Assembly: GCA_008704415.1 (NCBI GenBank)
Contig: VXIS01000036.1
Span: forward strand, 62,001 to 126,000
Direction of reading: 5' to 3'
Origin: Sphaerosporella brunnea
Lineage: Eukaryota; Ascomycota; Pezizomycetes; Pezizales; Pyronemataceae
DNA: 64,000 nt
This document shows, piece after piece, positions 1 through 10,499 of this stretch. The notes beneath the pieces were generated by a model, which saw only the letters and a program-made list of their open reading frames with translations, searched no databases and was not told where the DNA came from. A program made the position numbers and the translations under genes. Position 1 is the first letter of the stretch; the number at the start of each line of letters is the position of its first letter.

Positions 1-1277
1 ATATATTGGATCAGAAGATGGAGCGGCTGATGGGGCAAGGTTCAAAAGCAGGTGTTGTTGGAGACGCCGTCGTGGAGAGGGGCGGGGGGAGAAGTGGATG
101 GATCTATGAGGGTTTGGCTTTACCTTGTGGCATGAGTAGATTCTGAGTGCCTTTTACCCATACGCATCGCGCGCGTGCACCATAGGGCTTTTCTGGAGTC
201 GATTGTGTTTTTTTAGGGCCTCGATAAGTTGCAGCACGCAGGCTGCAGTGTGTAGATAGCAAGCAAGCAAGGTATTAGTGCAAGTAGATAGCCTATCCAG
301 ATGGAATGACACAAACTCGGCAGTACGGCATGTTCTTTCTTGCATTGTGCTTTGTCCGCCCACGGAATTCGTGCCCAACAACATGTCCCGGCGAGCCGGG
401 GGCTAGCAACAGAGACGCTGCACCGTGGTGGGTGGCTGGCCAACGCCGCTCCCTTCTGTTCCTCACCACACACGGTTCTAGTTTCGCCCCCACCCGCTCG
501 CTCCATTTCTCAGTCGCTCTCCGGAGACTGGGAGGAGCTGTCGGCAGCTTCGCTGCCGCACCCGGGCAAACACAGAAGTAGGATGAAGATCGAGTGGAGG
601 AACAAGGATGGAGATGGAGGATGGACGATGGAGATGGAGGATGGAGGACGGAGTTGTGCTTTGGTTGTCCGCGCCGGCGCTTGCTTTGTATTTGGTTTCA
701 ATGGGCATTTGTTGGCTTGGGGTTTGCAGACGCGATAGTTGCTAGTACCTAGGTAGGTATCATATTCAGTAAAAATAGACCTGCTAAAAGTTCACTGAAT
801 CATGCAATATTTAGGGGTATTCAACCTAAGGAAATATGTAACGTTATAATGCGAAAAAAAATATGCAAGCATAATCCTTATCGATTTTGGAACTTTCGTT
901 GAGTACCCTGATTCATGATCGCTCACCGGAGTGCCTGCACTAGATATGCGCACTCAACTCAAGCACAACCAAAAAACACCCACTCCCCACCCCGCCCGCA
1001 GTACCAGAAACCAACAAAAGCAACCCGTAGCCGCGCGGCTAACGGCCCAGCATACCCAAGCCGCAAAAGAAGAATCCACCAAGCCCCACGCGAGGGCTTA
1101 GGGCTTGACGAGACAATTCGAATTCTGATGGAAAGCGATTTTCAATGTTTCGAAAGAGAAAATGTTGCCCTGCAAGTTCGACTCTGAAAAAGCCCCGAGG
1201 TTTGTGCATTCTGTACCCAACCCTGTGATCGCCGAACTGCCTTGCACGTTGCGTTCGCCGCCCGCCGTTGTCGGTAT
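1..1277. other. Intergenic, no gene recognised
   Basis: Short overlapping open frames on both strands have no recognisable domain, no convincing start context and no partner exon. There is a local GATGGAGATGGAGGATGGA-type purine repeat around 605-650. I see nothing else to annotate. Confidence 0.5.
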
Positions 1278-1822
1278 GGAGATCGGTGAGATAAGATCAC
1301 ACCTAATTTTGCGTGGCAACCAAGCACGAGTGGGTTTTGATATTAATATATTGGTGCCAGCATCGCACGCCATCATAGATACATGTAAATCAAATCAAGT
1401 ATACACTTAGAATTTTATGAAGCGTTCTCTGAGATCTTTCTCTTCTGTCCAACCCCGCTGGCACCGTGGCGTTCTTCTTTGGCTTGCTGCTACTGGTGTG
1501 CACTATTGTTGCTATTGCCGTGTGACCTCAGCAGCAGCAAGCCGGAGTCGCTCTTTTGGCTCGTATTCTCTGGCCGGGTCAAACCCAAGTACTTGGAGCA
1601 ACTTGAACGCTCTGAGATGGCTTGTGGCTTTACATGCTGGTAGTAATTAATCACGGTTGCCTGCAGGTTTAATTGTAATGAGTTTCGGCCAGTATTACTG
1701 ATTTATTGTGCGTGGGTGCTGGCCGTTGCTGCTAGGCGATGCGTCACTTCGAATCACTCACACACAAAAATTTGGCGGAGTGCCACGCAAAATTAGGTGT
1801 ATCTCATATCTCATCGATCTCC
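1278..1822. repeat. Inverted repeat pair, possible MITE
   Basis: The arm at about 1278-1318 and the arm at about 1781-1822 are inverted, imperfect copies. Both carry the core CACCTAATTTTGCGTGGCA and a GGAGATCG(G/A)TGAGATA-like outer part, with a few extra bases in the right arm. About 460 bp separates them and it holds no gene I recognise. This geometry fits a small non-autonomous inverted-repeat element, but no clear target-site duplication was found. Confidence 0.45.
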
Positions 1823-2127
1823 CATCACACTGAATTTAGGACACTTCTGGGTGATTCACTGGGGATCACTCGGTCTCAGCGAGAAGGAGCTTCAAGACTT
1901 ATATCACAACACTTCCAAGTGTAAACAAGAGGTAGTTTTTGGGTGGCCGCAGCTGACCGATGAGGTAGCATCAATAAGCGCTCGCGGTAGCATACAGACA
2001 ATAAACCTGATTACAAACAAACAAACAAGACGTAGTATTCTAAGCATGAATAACCAAACTCAAGAACCTCCAAAGCCAAAAAAAGGAAAAACCACTCCTC
2101 CTCCTGGCCCTCCCGCCAAACTCATAC
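1823..2127. other. Intergenic, nothing seen
   Basis: This is the downstream region of the minus-strand secreted-protein gene. No further feature was recognised. Confidence 0.5.
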
Positions 2128-2625
2128 TCAAAAAACCGATCCCTTTCCAGAATACGCATACCCACAAGGATTATCCCCCTCCTGGGCGATCCCGTACCAA
2201 GTGCCCCTCGTCTCCTGCGAGTCCCATCCCTCGCAGTTGCTGTTGATAACCCGGTTGATACTCCACTCGGCGTCCTGGCACGGCATGTACGGCGTGCGAC
2301 AGAAGCCGTTGCAAGCGTACGCCACCACGCCGTTAAACGAGCCGCTCTCGGTGCGCTTTGCGTTGCCCGGGAAGCTGCCGTTTTGGCACTGTGAGAGCAG
2401 GTCCGCGAGCGCGGAGCGGGCGTCCGCGCTGTTGATCCCCGAGCCTTGGCAGTGTGTGCCGGAGTTGGTGCGGGAGCAGCCGCGGCGCTGGGGGGGGGGG
2501 AATGTTAGCAGGTGCAGAGAGGTGGAGGTAGGGTAGGTAGGCACCTCGAGCTCGCCGGAGGGAGCGGCGATGGCGCCTTGGAGGAAGAGGGCGGTGAGGC
2601 TGAGGGTGAGGAGGGAGAATTGCAT
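2128..2625 (-). CDS. Small secreted cysteine-rich protein (2 exons)
   Basis: The gene starts at ATG 2625 with a signal peptide (MQFSLLTLSLTALFLQGAIA) and ends at the TGA-side boundary 2128. A likely 57-nt intron runs from 2544 to 2488 (donor GTGCCT; pyrimidine/C-rich tract before CAG). Because 57 is a multiple of three and contains no stop, the unspliced frame is also open; splicing joins ...SGELE to RRGCSR and gives 146 aa instead of 165. The mature part has eight cysteines (GCSR, HCQ, QCQ, ACN, FCR, PCQ, NCEG, PCGY), enough for four disulfides, and many Ser, Asn and Gly residues. I do not recognise the family. A secreted effector, defence or small antimicrobial-type protein is possible but only inferred from size, secretion and cysteines. 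Confidence 0.72.
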   Translation of the reverse strand: MQFSLLTLSLTALFLQGAIAAPSGELEVPTYPTSTSLHLLTFPPPQRRGCSRTNSGTHCQGSGINSADARSALADLLSQCQNGSFPGNAKRTESGSFNGVVAYACNGFCRTPYMPCQDAEWSINRVINSNCEGWDSQETRGTWYGIAQEGDNPCGYAYSGKGSVF

Positions 2626-2755
2626 TGTGCTTTGGGTGGGAATTGAAAGCTTTGAGTTGTGTGGAGGTTGCTGCTTTTTTGAGGCTGTTGAGTTGTTGTT
2701 GTTGTTGTTGTTGTGCTGGCTGAAGACTTGGAATCGAGGCAGACTTGTTCGAACC

Positions 2756-2761
2756 TTTATA
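2756..2761 (-). promoter_or_regulatory. TATA-box candidate for the secreted protein
   Basis: A TATAAA hexamer on the minus strand lies about 131 bp upstream of ATG 2625, a plausible position for a strongly expressed secreted-protein gene. Between it and the ATG is a GTT/CAA trinucleotide run at about 2694-2713. Confidence 0.4.
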
Positions 2762-4781
2762 CCCGCCGTCCCGTTCTACGATTACTTTTTCTTTGGAAGT
2801 TGTTGAACGGATGAGGCAGTGTCGTGTAGCTTGCAGCCCGGGTCTCATCTCCATGTTGTGTACAGCGACCCATTGGTTCTCTGGTTCGTGATGGAAGCTA
2901 ATAGCTATCTAATCCAAACCCAACGTAGCCAAAAGAATGCGAACCAAAATAGTAAGTGACTTTTCCGGCGGGTTGCCATTACTGTGTTGGCAGTTGGGTG
3001 GCATAGTAATCAGCAGTAGCACTGGCTTGGGTGAGTAATTACATACACCTATAATAGCCTGCATGCAGCTGACGCATTTTGATTTTTAATCTAACGAAAT
3101 TTCAACCATGCGCGCCCCCCGTTTGCGACACAAGTAAAAAACTACACAGTAGGAAAACGGCATCGGTTCATGTGGAGCTCGACTGCTGGCCGGGAGAATT
3201 TTCGAATTCCGCCGATGGAGCCGAAACCCCAAAAGGTGTGTAATCCACATGTGCGACCGAAGGAGAAGCAGTCATGCATCCTTATTCGTCGTCTGCACAC
3301 AACCGGCCGGTCAAACAACGCCAAACGACCGCACTTAGCTATTTCATTTGGCGACTGCAGATTAGTGATGGACACTAGCCGGCCTTACAATAACACATTT
3401 AAATATAGACATTGTACTATAGCGGGCAGTGTTCCAGTGCAAATTAACTTTTATATGTGAGCATAAAGCCCGCAGATTGGCTATGTCGATCATGATCTAT
3501 TAAGGCGCTCGAGCCACCGGCAGGGAACGACTGGCATGATTACTTTCCCAGCAGCCTGTCGCCAGCCTCAAATGAGGCTGCACGCGCAAAAAAGGATAGC
3601 ATCAGGGCCTTTTACAGCACACAGTAATGATTTTTTTACACTTTGATCTGGCTTTCAAGGGGACGTATCCTAATTGTGCTTGTCGCTACGTACAGAGACT
3701 TCAATGGATGCTCACCATATACCCACATCCGCTTGTACCACATCACAGCCAAACTACTACCGGTAGAACCAAAATCGGTAAGAACGGTAGAAAAGAGACG
3801 GAGACTTACCTTGCAGCTTGTGGCATTATGTCACTAAAACCTCACGCATCTGCGGTTATTAAAGGCGGTGGAAAGGACGGGGAAGCTTACCTTGTTAATG
3901 CGGCCACTGGCGGCACCGTCTGGCTGTGATTTGTTATCGCCGCAGTTAGTAGAGGTAGTAGAGAGGAGGCGGAGGCTTACCTCGCAGCTTGCGGCCCGTC
4001 GGACTGTGATTTCTCATCGCCACAGTTAGTAGAGGTATGGTGCGCTGCACTTTAAACCTGGACCTTCGCTAGTTTCGAGTTACCCGGTTGACGCCCGATC
4101 TATTTGGGTGGGGCCTGAGTGCGCTGTTGTGAGGAAAGAATCCCCGTCCGAATTGATCAAACAACACAGCGACAAGATGGCGAAAATTACCCTCATTAAT
4201 GATGGGAAGATTTTTGGGTTTCAGATTAAGGAAACGGCTGAAGATAGGCGTAGGGGGCGCAGAGTATTTCCCCGGGTCTCGTTCCCAGCAGGCATGTCTA
4301 GAGATAAGGTCAATATTGCACAGTCAGACTGGCCGCAGTCTACGCGCCACCGAAAACCTTCTGATCAGAGGACCAATAAACTAAAAGAAGTGATTTTGCG
4401 CGAGGGTTTGTGACTTCAAGCTCAAACACAGCGTGGGCTAATTGTGGATCCACCTAGTCAAGATTTGAAGCGGATTTTAAAATTGAAGACTCTTCGGCCC
4501 ACGAATAACCAAGGTGCAGATATTAAATGGCTGCTTCAGGCATTCCTTAACCTCCAGCTGATGGGCTTAAAGCGAGAGTTTTGGTGCTCATGCTTTGACT
4601 TAAAGAATTTTCTCGTGAAAAAGGGTCACAACAGGCTTTTCCGGTCCCAGCGAGGCCCCATAAAGTAAGTCGTCTGTCTGCCACGCTGGCAAGTAATCCT
4701 TGTTATGTTGGCGGCGCCTGAATTAGGGGAGCTGGGAGGTGAGATTGAGATTGGGGACTGTGATTTGTGAATCATAGCCTA
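2762..4781. other. Intergenic with degenerate direct repeats
   Basis: No gene was recognised. Two imperfect direct repeats lie at about 3885-3956 and 3975-4036; both contain a GCTTACCT start, a CTGTGATTT..ATCGC middle and end in CAGTTAGTAGAGGT. A third partial copy starts near 3804. Open frames at 4108-4413 and 4444-4668 have no recognisable domain. Confidence 0.4.
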
Positions 4782-5210
4782 TCACTCATATTTCGGCTCT
4801 TCATTAGATGTCACTCGCAGCTTGCATACCACCACCACTTCACCTTCCTGTTTCTTCCTTAGAGACTCAGTACGCGATCGGAGGGGCATCAGCTCTAAGT
4901 TAAAGCTCGAGCCCAAAAAAATGTTGTCCATCACTACCGCAAAGCGACGACGCACTTCAACATCGGATGGGAGTCTTCGGTAACCTTTCTCGCCGACGAT
5001 TCGTTCCTTGATGTTTGCACACCAATCAAACGCGATGTGGAAGACCTCCTGTGTCGTGGACACGCATTGGATCGTTTCAACCACTTTCTCCATTGATTGT
5101 AGTACCAGTTGTCGGCATCTCTGGTTCCTCAAGCTACGCCCTGTGTAGAAGTTAGCATTGCCACCCTCTTCAATAATGGCGAGTTCAATAGTGCTGTCAA
5201 TGACATACAT
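4782..5210 (-). CDS. Hypothetical ORF beside a MITE
   Basis: A minus-strand frame starting at an ATG near 5210 (MYVIDSTIELAIIEEGG...) runs about 140 codons to a stop at 4782. It is not recognised; it contains mixed charged and hydrophobic residues with no signal peptide. The frame stays open upstream for nine more codons and then runs into the MITE at 5226. It may therefore be the 3' part of a gene cut by that insertion, or a chance frame. Confidence 0.3.
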   Translation of the reverse strand: MYVIDSTIELAIIEEGGNANFYTGRSLRNQRCRQLVLQSMEKVVETIQCVSTTQEVFHIAFDWCANIKERIVGEKGYRRLPSDVEVRRRFAVVMDNIFLGSSFNLELMPLRSRTESLRKKQEGEVVVVCKLRVTSNEEPKYE

Positions 5211-5225
5211 AATGCCAGCTGTGAC

Positions 5226-5493
5226 CAGTGTTGTCAATAGCCAGCCAGCCCGCGGGCTGGGCTGTTACCCACTAATTTCTCTGCGCACTGGTGGGTGAGA
5301 GTGGGATGGGTCGCGGGTCACATCGACTGGCATCATAAGGCGTCGCACATCTGCTCCTCTATCAATCACTCGCGTGTGTACAGCCGGGTTTAACCGGCTG
5401 CGAGGCTGACTTCAAAGTTCGAACTCTAGGCTGGCTGCTTAAGACAGCCGGCCGGCTAGCTTCAGTTTTTTAAGCTGGCTATTGACAACACTG
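5226..5493. mobile_element. MITE with hAT-like ends
   Basis: The left end CAGTGTTGTCAATAGCCAGC and the right end GCTGGCTATTGACAACACTG are inverted copies bounding about 268 bp without coding capacity. The octamer GCTGTGAC occurs directly left of the element (5218-5225) and again at 5501-5508, seven bases beyond the right end, where a GCTG repeat may have slipped. CAG-type ends and an 8-bp duplication would fit the hAT superfamily; the offset makes this tentative. Confidence 0.6.
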
Positions 5494-7493
5494 GCTGCTG
5501 GCTGTGACTTGTTAACGATTGTGGGCGGGACGTTAGAATTGCTGCTTTGAAGCCAGTCAGCCCGGATCACGCCGGCCAGAAAAATAAGTTGGTGAGCAGT
5601 TAAAACTAAGCACGTCTTATCACTCGAAAGCGGACTCTGGATAATCGAAGGCCATTTGCAACTTTAGTTATCCCAAGAAGTAGAAAGAGATTGATCATGA
5701 GAAATGACCACCTGCTGGTCCTCCTGCCATCATGCTGTAGGGTTTGATGTAGTGTTTCATGCATGAGGGTTCACTCGAGGCGAGTGGAGGAGGATAAAAG
5801 GCGCGGGGGGTAGATAGAGCTTCCTTTCCTCTTTAGACAACACGTTCACCACTAAACGTCCCGCGTCTCGTCCTACACATGCTCACTTACCTATATTCCA
5901 TATGTTTGATGGCCTCTACGGTGTTTAAACTAAACTGGAGTTGCGGGCCCTTGCCGAAATACCTACAGAAGTGCGTCACTTGCCGCTACCGGTTCACTCA
6001 CCATCACTCGAACGCCCAATATTCCACTACGTACAGTCTTCGGAGTTGAAATAGCGGCCCAATTAAGCCCCATTGAAGATAGAGGCTGGCCTCTGAACTC
6101 TCGGCATCGGGCAATCCTCAGGCCGATAACAGAAACGATGACCAGACCAAAGATTGATAGCGTATAACCAAATAGAACAAAGGATGGGATATTGAGCTAT
6201 TGGCCTGACACATATGGTAATGCCTGTTGGTGAAGTTACGCACACGTCCAGCACAACGAACAGCAAAAGCTCGCTGGACAGGCTGTCTTCATGGAATCAA
6301 AGATCAAGGGAGAAACGCTGGCCGCCGTTGAGCGGCCATGTTGGTATACTTCCATTTAATAACCCTGCATGACATCTCGCAGGCTTAGGGCTTTCCCTCA
6401 CAGGCGAGCTTTTTTAATAGCATGCGCAGCCGTCTCATGCAGGCATCTGCAGCTGCCGTTTTCCGAGCCGAGGTGGGGGAACAAATTAGTAGACCTTGGA
6501 CACACGAAAGTGCAAATAGCAGAAACAGCACGTACTCGTACAATCCAGGTCTTCTGGTGCACGGTAACAAGAATCACCGAAACTTGAACCCGCCATACCG
6601 CTGAAAACATGGACAATGATTGCTGGCAGATGTAAGAAGGTGGGCACACCGGTGCGGGCGTTCCGAGTTGTTGGGATTGTACCTGAGCGAAGGACATGGA
6701 TGAACCTCTATGCGAGATCTTGAACTAGGCTTCTTCCGACTTGCTGTGTAGCTACACACGCGCCACAGCCGACTGAATACCTAGCAGTTGACATAGATGT
6801 TCTGCGCAATGGTATCAGTATAAACGTCGGACCTTTCATACAGAAAAACGAGGCTCCTGAACAAGTTGCTGAAGCCAATACCTAACATATGTAAGTGACA
6901 TGGCGGTGTTTACCGGCAGTAAAATATTGCACGTTGAATTGGGCAGGCGCGTGGTGTAGGTTTCTAGGGCTTCTCGGGATTCGGAACATGCTTGCAGATA
7001 TTCCTGCGCCTGCGTTAATGCAGAAGTGGTGCTCCCGATATCAGCGCCGTATCTAGCAGCACGACAGATATGTCCCTGAGGCTCGAGAGTGATACATACA
7101 TGTTCCCGGCTCGATCGCGATTCCGATTAAAGACAACTAGCACGCTTTCCACGCCACCAGGTCGTGTTAGTCTATTGAACAATTAAATCGAACGGGTACT
7201 CTACATAAGTACGGGACGACATCTACTTACCACGTGGAAAGGGATCGCCCCACTTCTACATCCCGGGGAAACCAGCCGTGGTCTGCCCCCTCCAACGGTC
7301 TGTGTAATCCCTTTAGTATCTTTTGTTGATTGCACCTTTAAGATCTTTCACTTCTCTATACACATAGCCTTTGGCCGCCTCACTATCCTTTGTTCCTTCA
7401 GCCGTCGACGTTCGTGGACCCTTCGCCAAACCTCAAGACGACAGCTGTTGTTCTTTTTACCTGCCTTCTCTCCTTTCAAATACTCTTGACAAG
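5494..7493. other. Intergenic upstream of tyrosinase
   Basis: No gene or clear repeat was recognised in about 2 kb. Short frames at 6369-6759 overlap each other on both strands and look random. A pyrimidine-rich stretch with CTCTATACAC at about 7350 may belong to the tyrosinase promoter. Confidence 0.4.
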
Positions 7494-8893
7494 ATGAAAA
7501 TCAACTTTTTGCAATGGGCGGCATTGGCCTGCATTGGAACACAAGCTCTGGCATCACCCATTGCCGATCCGACCGCGACAAACGCACTGCACGAAAGATC
7601 ATCATCGTGGGACCCAAGTGCTTGGTGGAACTTGTGGTGGAAGTGGTTTCACCAGCAGCAAGGCAACGGCGGCAAGCAGTCATGCAAGAGCCCCCTTGTG
7701 AGGAAGGAGTGGTACGTATCGCGCTCTGCAAGTGATTGTCAAGCATGTGAAATTTACACAGAATTGAACTACAGGCGACAGCTGTCTGATGCCCAAAAGA
7801 AGGAATACATCTCAGCGGTGCAGTGTCTGGCCAGTCTACCAGCAATCACCACTGCCGTCATTGGAGGGGCAATAACTCGTTTCGACGACTTCCAGGGTGT
7901 CCACAGCAGACAGACCCCCAACATCCACTGGGTAAACGCTCACAAAAGAGAAGGTTTTCTTTTTAATGGGCTGCTAACCAACGGATGTATAGGTGGGCCA
8001 CTTCGCCGTCTGGCATCGTCTTATGATGGCCTACTACGAGAAGGCTCTTCGTGAGGAGTGTGGGTACACTGGTGCCCAGCCGTACTGGGACTGGCTCATC
8101 GACACCGAATCCGGTCTCAACATGACACAATGGCCGATCTTTGATCCGCAGACCGGATTCGGAGGAAACGGACCCTTCGTGGAGGCCACGGCTGACCAGA
8201 ACCCTCTGGGAATTGAGGGACATCTTGGAGGTTCGTGCTAGTCGTCGTTGAAAAACGTTACTTTCACAGCTAGACCTTTGCTAACCATGCTTCCAACAGG
8301 TGGTTGTGTTCAGGATGGTCCCTTTGCACAGGGCAAGTTCTCGCTCGCTCTCGGCCCCACTGTCAACTACAACCTCAGTAACCCCCACTGCCTTACCCGC
8401 GACTTCGCGCCCTCCGTTGCCGAAACAAATTTGGTTCAGTCGGTGTGGGATGAAGTTATGGCGGAGCCCGACTATGGCGCTTTTGCTCGGCGCCTGGAAG
8501 CTCTTCCTTCTTGGGCCATGAAGAACGTCCACGGTATGCTGTTTTTAGCTTTCTGGGGGGTCAAATTGCTGACCTATCATGTTAGGTGGTGGCCACTTCG
8601 GTGTCGGAGGTATTCTCGGAACCATGGGTGATGCCTACAACTCCCCTGGTGACCCACTCTTCTACCTGCACCATACCAATCTCGACCATCTCTTCTGGTC
8701 CTGGCAGCAGGAGGACTTGTCGACCCGCCTCAGCGAGGTTTCCGGCCCCATCGTCCCCTTCGACTACAACAACACTGTTGCCGGAAATGTCACTCTCGAC
8801 TTTGAGATCAACCTTTTCCCTCTCACGGGCAATTTCAAGCTTGGAGACCTTCTGGATACCACCGGAACTAAGCTGTGTTATACGTACCAATAA
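7494..8893 (+). CDS. Short secreted tyrosinase (5 exons)
   Basis: Exons are 7494-7711, 7775-7931, 7993-8230, 8300-8533 and 8586-8893, giving 384 aa; introns of 63, 61, 69 and 52 nt all have GT..AG ends. Tyrosinases are type-3 copper enzymes that hydroxylate phenols and/or oxidise catechols. An N-terminal signal peptide ends near ALASP, so the enzyme is probably secreted. CuA ligands fit H116 (GVH), H124 and H133 (IHWVGHFAVWHR). CuB ligands fit H282 and H286 (VHGGGH) and one of H311/H312 (DPLFYLHHTNLDH). The chain stops soon after the catalytic core, so the C-terminal lid domain of long fungal tyrosinases is absent, as in short secreted forms. Intron 1 is stop-free and a multiple of three, so retention would insert 21 residues before CuA. 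ATG 7494 is the only start that exposes the signal peptide. Substrate cannot be told. Confidence 0.92.
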
Positions 8894-9644
8894 GATACCT
8901 CGTATACATGGCAAGGAAAGTCTATACATAAAACAGTTGTGAGGCCGCCGTATTGTGATAGTTATGTCTTGTAATATTAGTTTTGAATTGCATGCTTCTC
9001 TGCATGAAATTTAATGCCCACATACAGCTGTTGTATGTAAGCTTTCCCTGGCAACGCGCGGCCTTGTTCCATGCAAAAGCTGCAAGGTACCCGGTGAAAC
9101 AACCGATACCATTCAGCCAGTTCTACAGTGGAGAAGCACTGGTGGTGTGGCACGCTAAGATAGGGAAGTATCATCACTCAAGGGAGAAGGTTATGCCGTG
9201 TGTTAATACGGGGATACTCGTTTCGGGAAGCCCTGAAGAAGCTTTGGAAAGGATAAATATACCGATGTATAAAGTATGTATGCATCTTTCTCACGTCTGC
9301 AGGAAAAACCAGCCTCCCACACCTATTGTCTGTTTCCAACCAGTTACCCCCACCGCAAATTCCGTTGGCCATTGAACTACAACTGGCCGCTTCTCGGTCC
9401 AATTTCCCTCTGCCTACTTGCCGTTCTTTCCTTTAGAACTGGTGTGCCTGGTATACTGGTAGGGTGCAACCCAGTGCGCAGAGTCTGGGGATTACCTAAT
9501 GTGTGAGGCACATGTCTACATAGTGGAGGTACATAGGACATCTACCCATGCACCTTAAGCTAGTTTGGTGGCGCTACAACTGTATGAGGAGGGGCTTTCG
9601 AAGTTCGAATGCTAGATGAGCCTCACCCGAGGGGGCGCACGGGA
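8894..9644. other. Intergenic, nothing seen
   Basis: This region follows the tyrosinase. A repeat-free mix of short frames was seen and no feature was recognised. Confidence 0.4.
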
Positions 9645-9741
9645 GGGCGCTGTTCGGAAAATAGGTACGAGAGAGGATTAGCGTGCTATCGCCTCCGATA
9701 GCCCATTAGCAATCCCCTCGAGTACTTTCCGAACAGCGCCC
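9645..9741. repeat. Fold-back element (imperfect 97-bp palindrome)
   Basis: GGGCGCTGTTCGGAAA on the left pairs with TTTCCGAACAGCGCCC on the right. The stem continues imperfectly through a GGATTAGC-type / GCTAATGG-type middle to CTATCG/CGATAG around a CCTC loop. It could be a small fold-back MITE. A transcript across it would form a long hairpin. Confidence 0.6.
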
Positions 9742-10285
9742 CCGGGTACTGTCCGATTACTTACCTACCTAGTACCTACCTCAAACCTTTTTTCTTGGCG
9801 GGCCGGCGGCATCATCCCGCCGCGGTGGTCGTTGCAGTGGCGCCATGATATCCAGAAATTTCCGCATAATCCTCAACCTAGATCGTGATTTCTGAATACC
9901 CGAAACAGACTTAAGCTTATTGATATAGGAGGCCTGGATGCATATATCCTGCGTACGCTACCTGGAAAATCAGGGGGGGCATAACTGTTACTATATCGCC
10001 TGCCATTATTTGTTAACGACGGTTTTTATCCGGGGGCAGGGAATTCCGTGCATGTGCCTGCACATGAGAATACCCTGTTTCGGCGAGATGCGGGTTTGTT
10101 TCCAGTATGAGCTACCTCTAGCTGGCCCAAGTGCACCCCAAGTTCTGCGGGCTCGAAGTACCATCGGGTGAGAAAAGTGGAAGACGAAGAACGTTGGCGC
10201 CATTTGGCGTCTTGCAGCGGCTATTAGCTGCTCTGCGCTAACCGGATCCTGGTATTACTACCAAGCGACTACTTTTTCACTTCGT
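9742..10285. other. Intergenic flank of the LINE
   Basis: No gene was recognised. The segment ends at the 14-bp target-site duplication of the LINE. Confidence 0.4.
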
Positions 10286-10299
10286 GTGCCGTCCTAGCT
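10286..10299. repeat. LINE target-site duplication, 3' side
   Basis: GTGCCGTCCTAGCT is repeated exactly at 16889-16902 on the other side of the LINE. The element's A-rich tail abuts this copy. Confidence 0.9.
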
Positions 10300-10327
10300 T
10301 TTTTTTTGTTTTAATCATCCTGTATTC

Positions 10328-10341
10328 GGCCGCTTGCGGCC
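10328..10341 (-). repeat. LINE 3' UTR hairpin
   Basis: GGCCGCAAGCGGCC in LINE sense forms a 6-bp perfect stem with a two-base loop, about 20 nt before the A-rich tail. The same hairpin in the same context occurs in the other two LINE insertions (28317-28330 and 60694-60707). Confidence 0.75.
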
Positions 10342-10499
10342 ATGACATGGGGCTATGTACATAAATCTACCCTTGGACCTCAGGTGTCCACAGACGGGCG
10401 TGATTTAACGGACGCACCAAGGAAACTCGTGTCTGGTAAGTAGGACAAAGGGAAGACGAAAGGAGAGGTAACCAAAAGGAAAAGGTGAAAGGATGCTAA

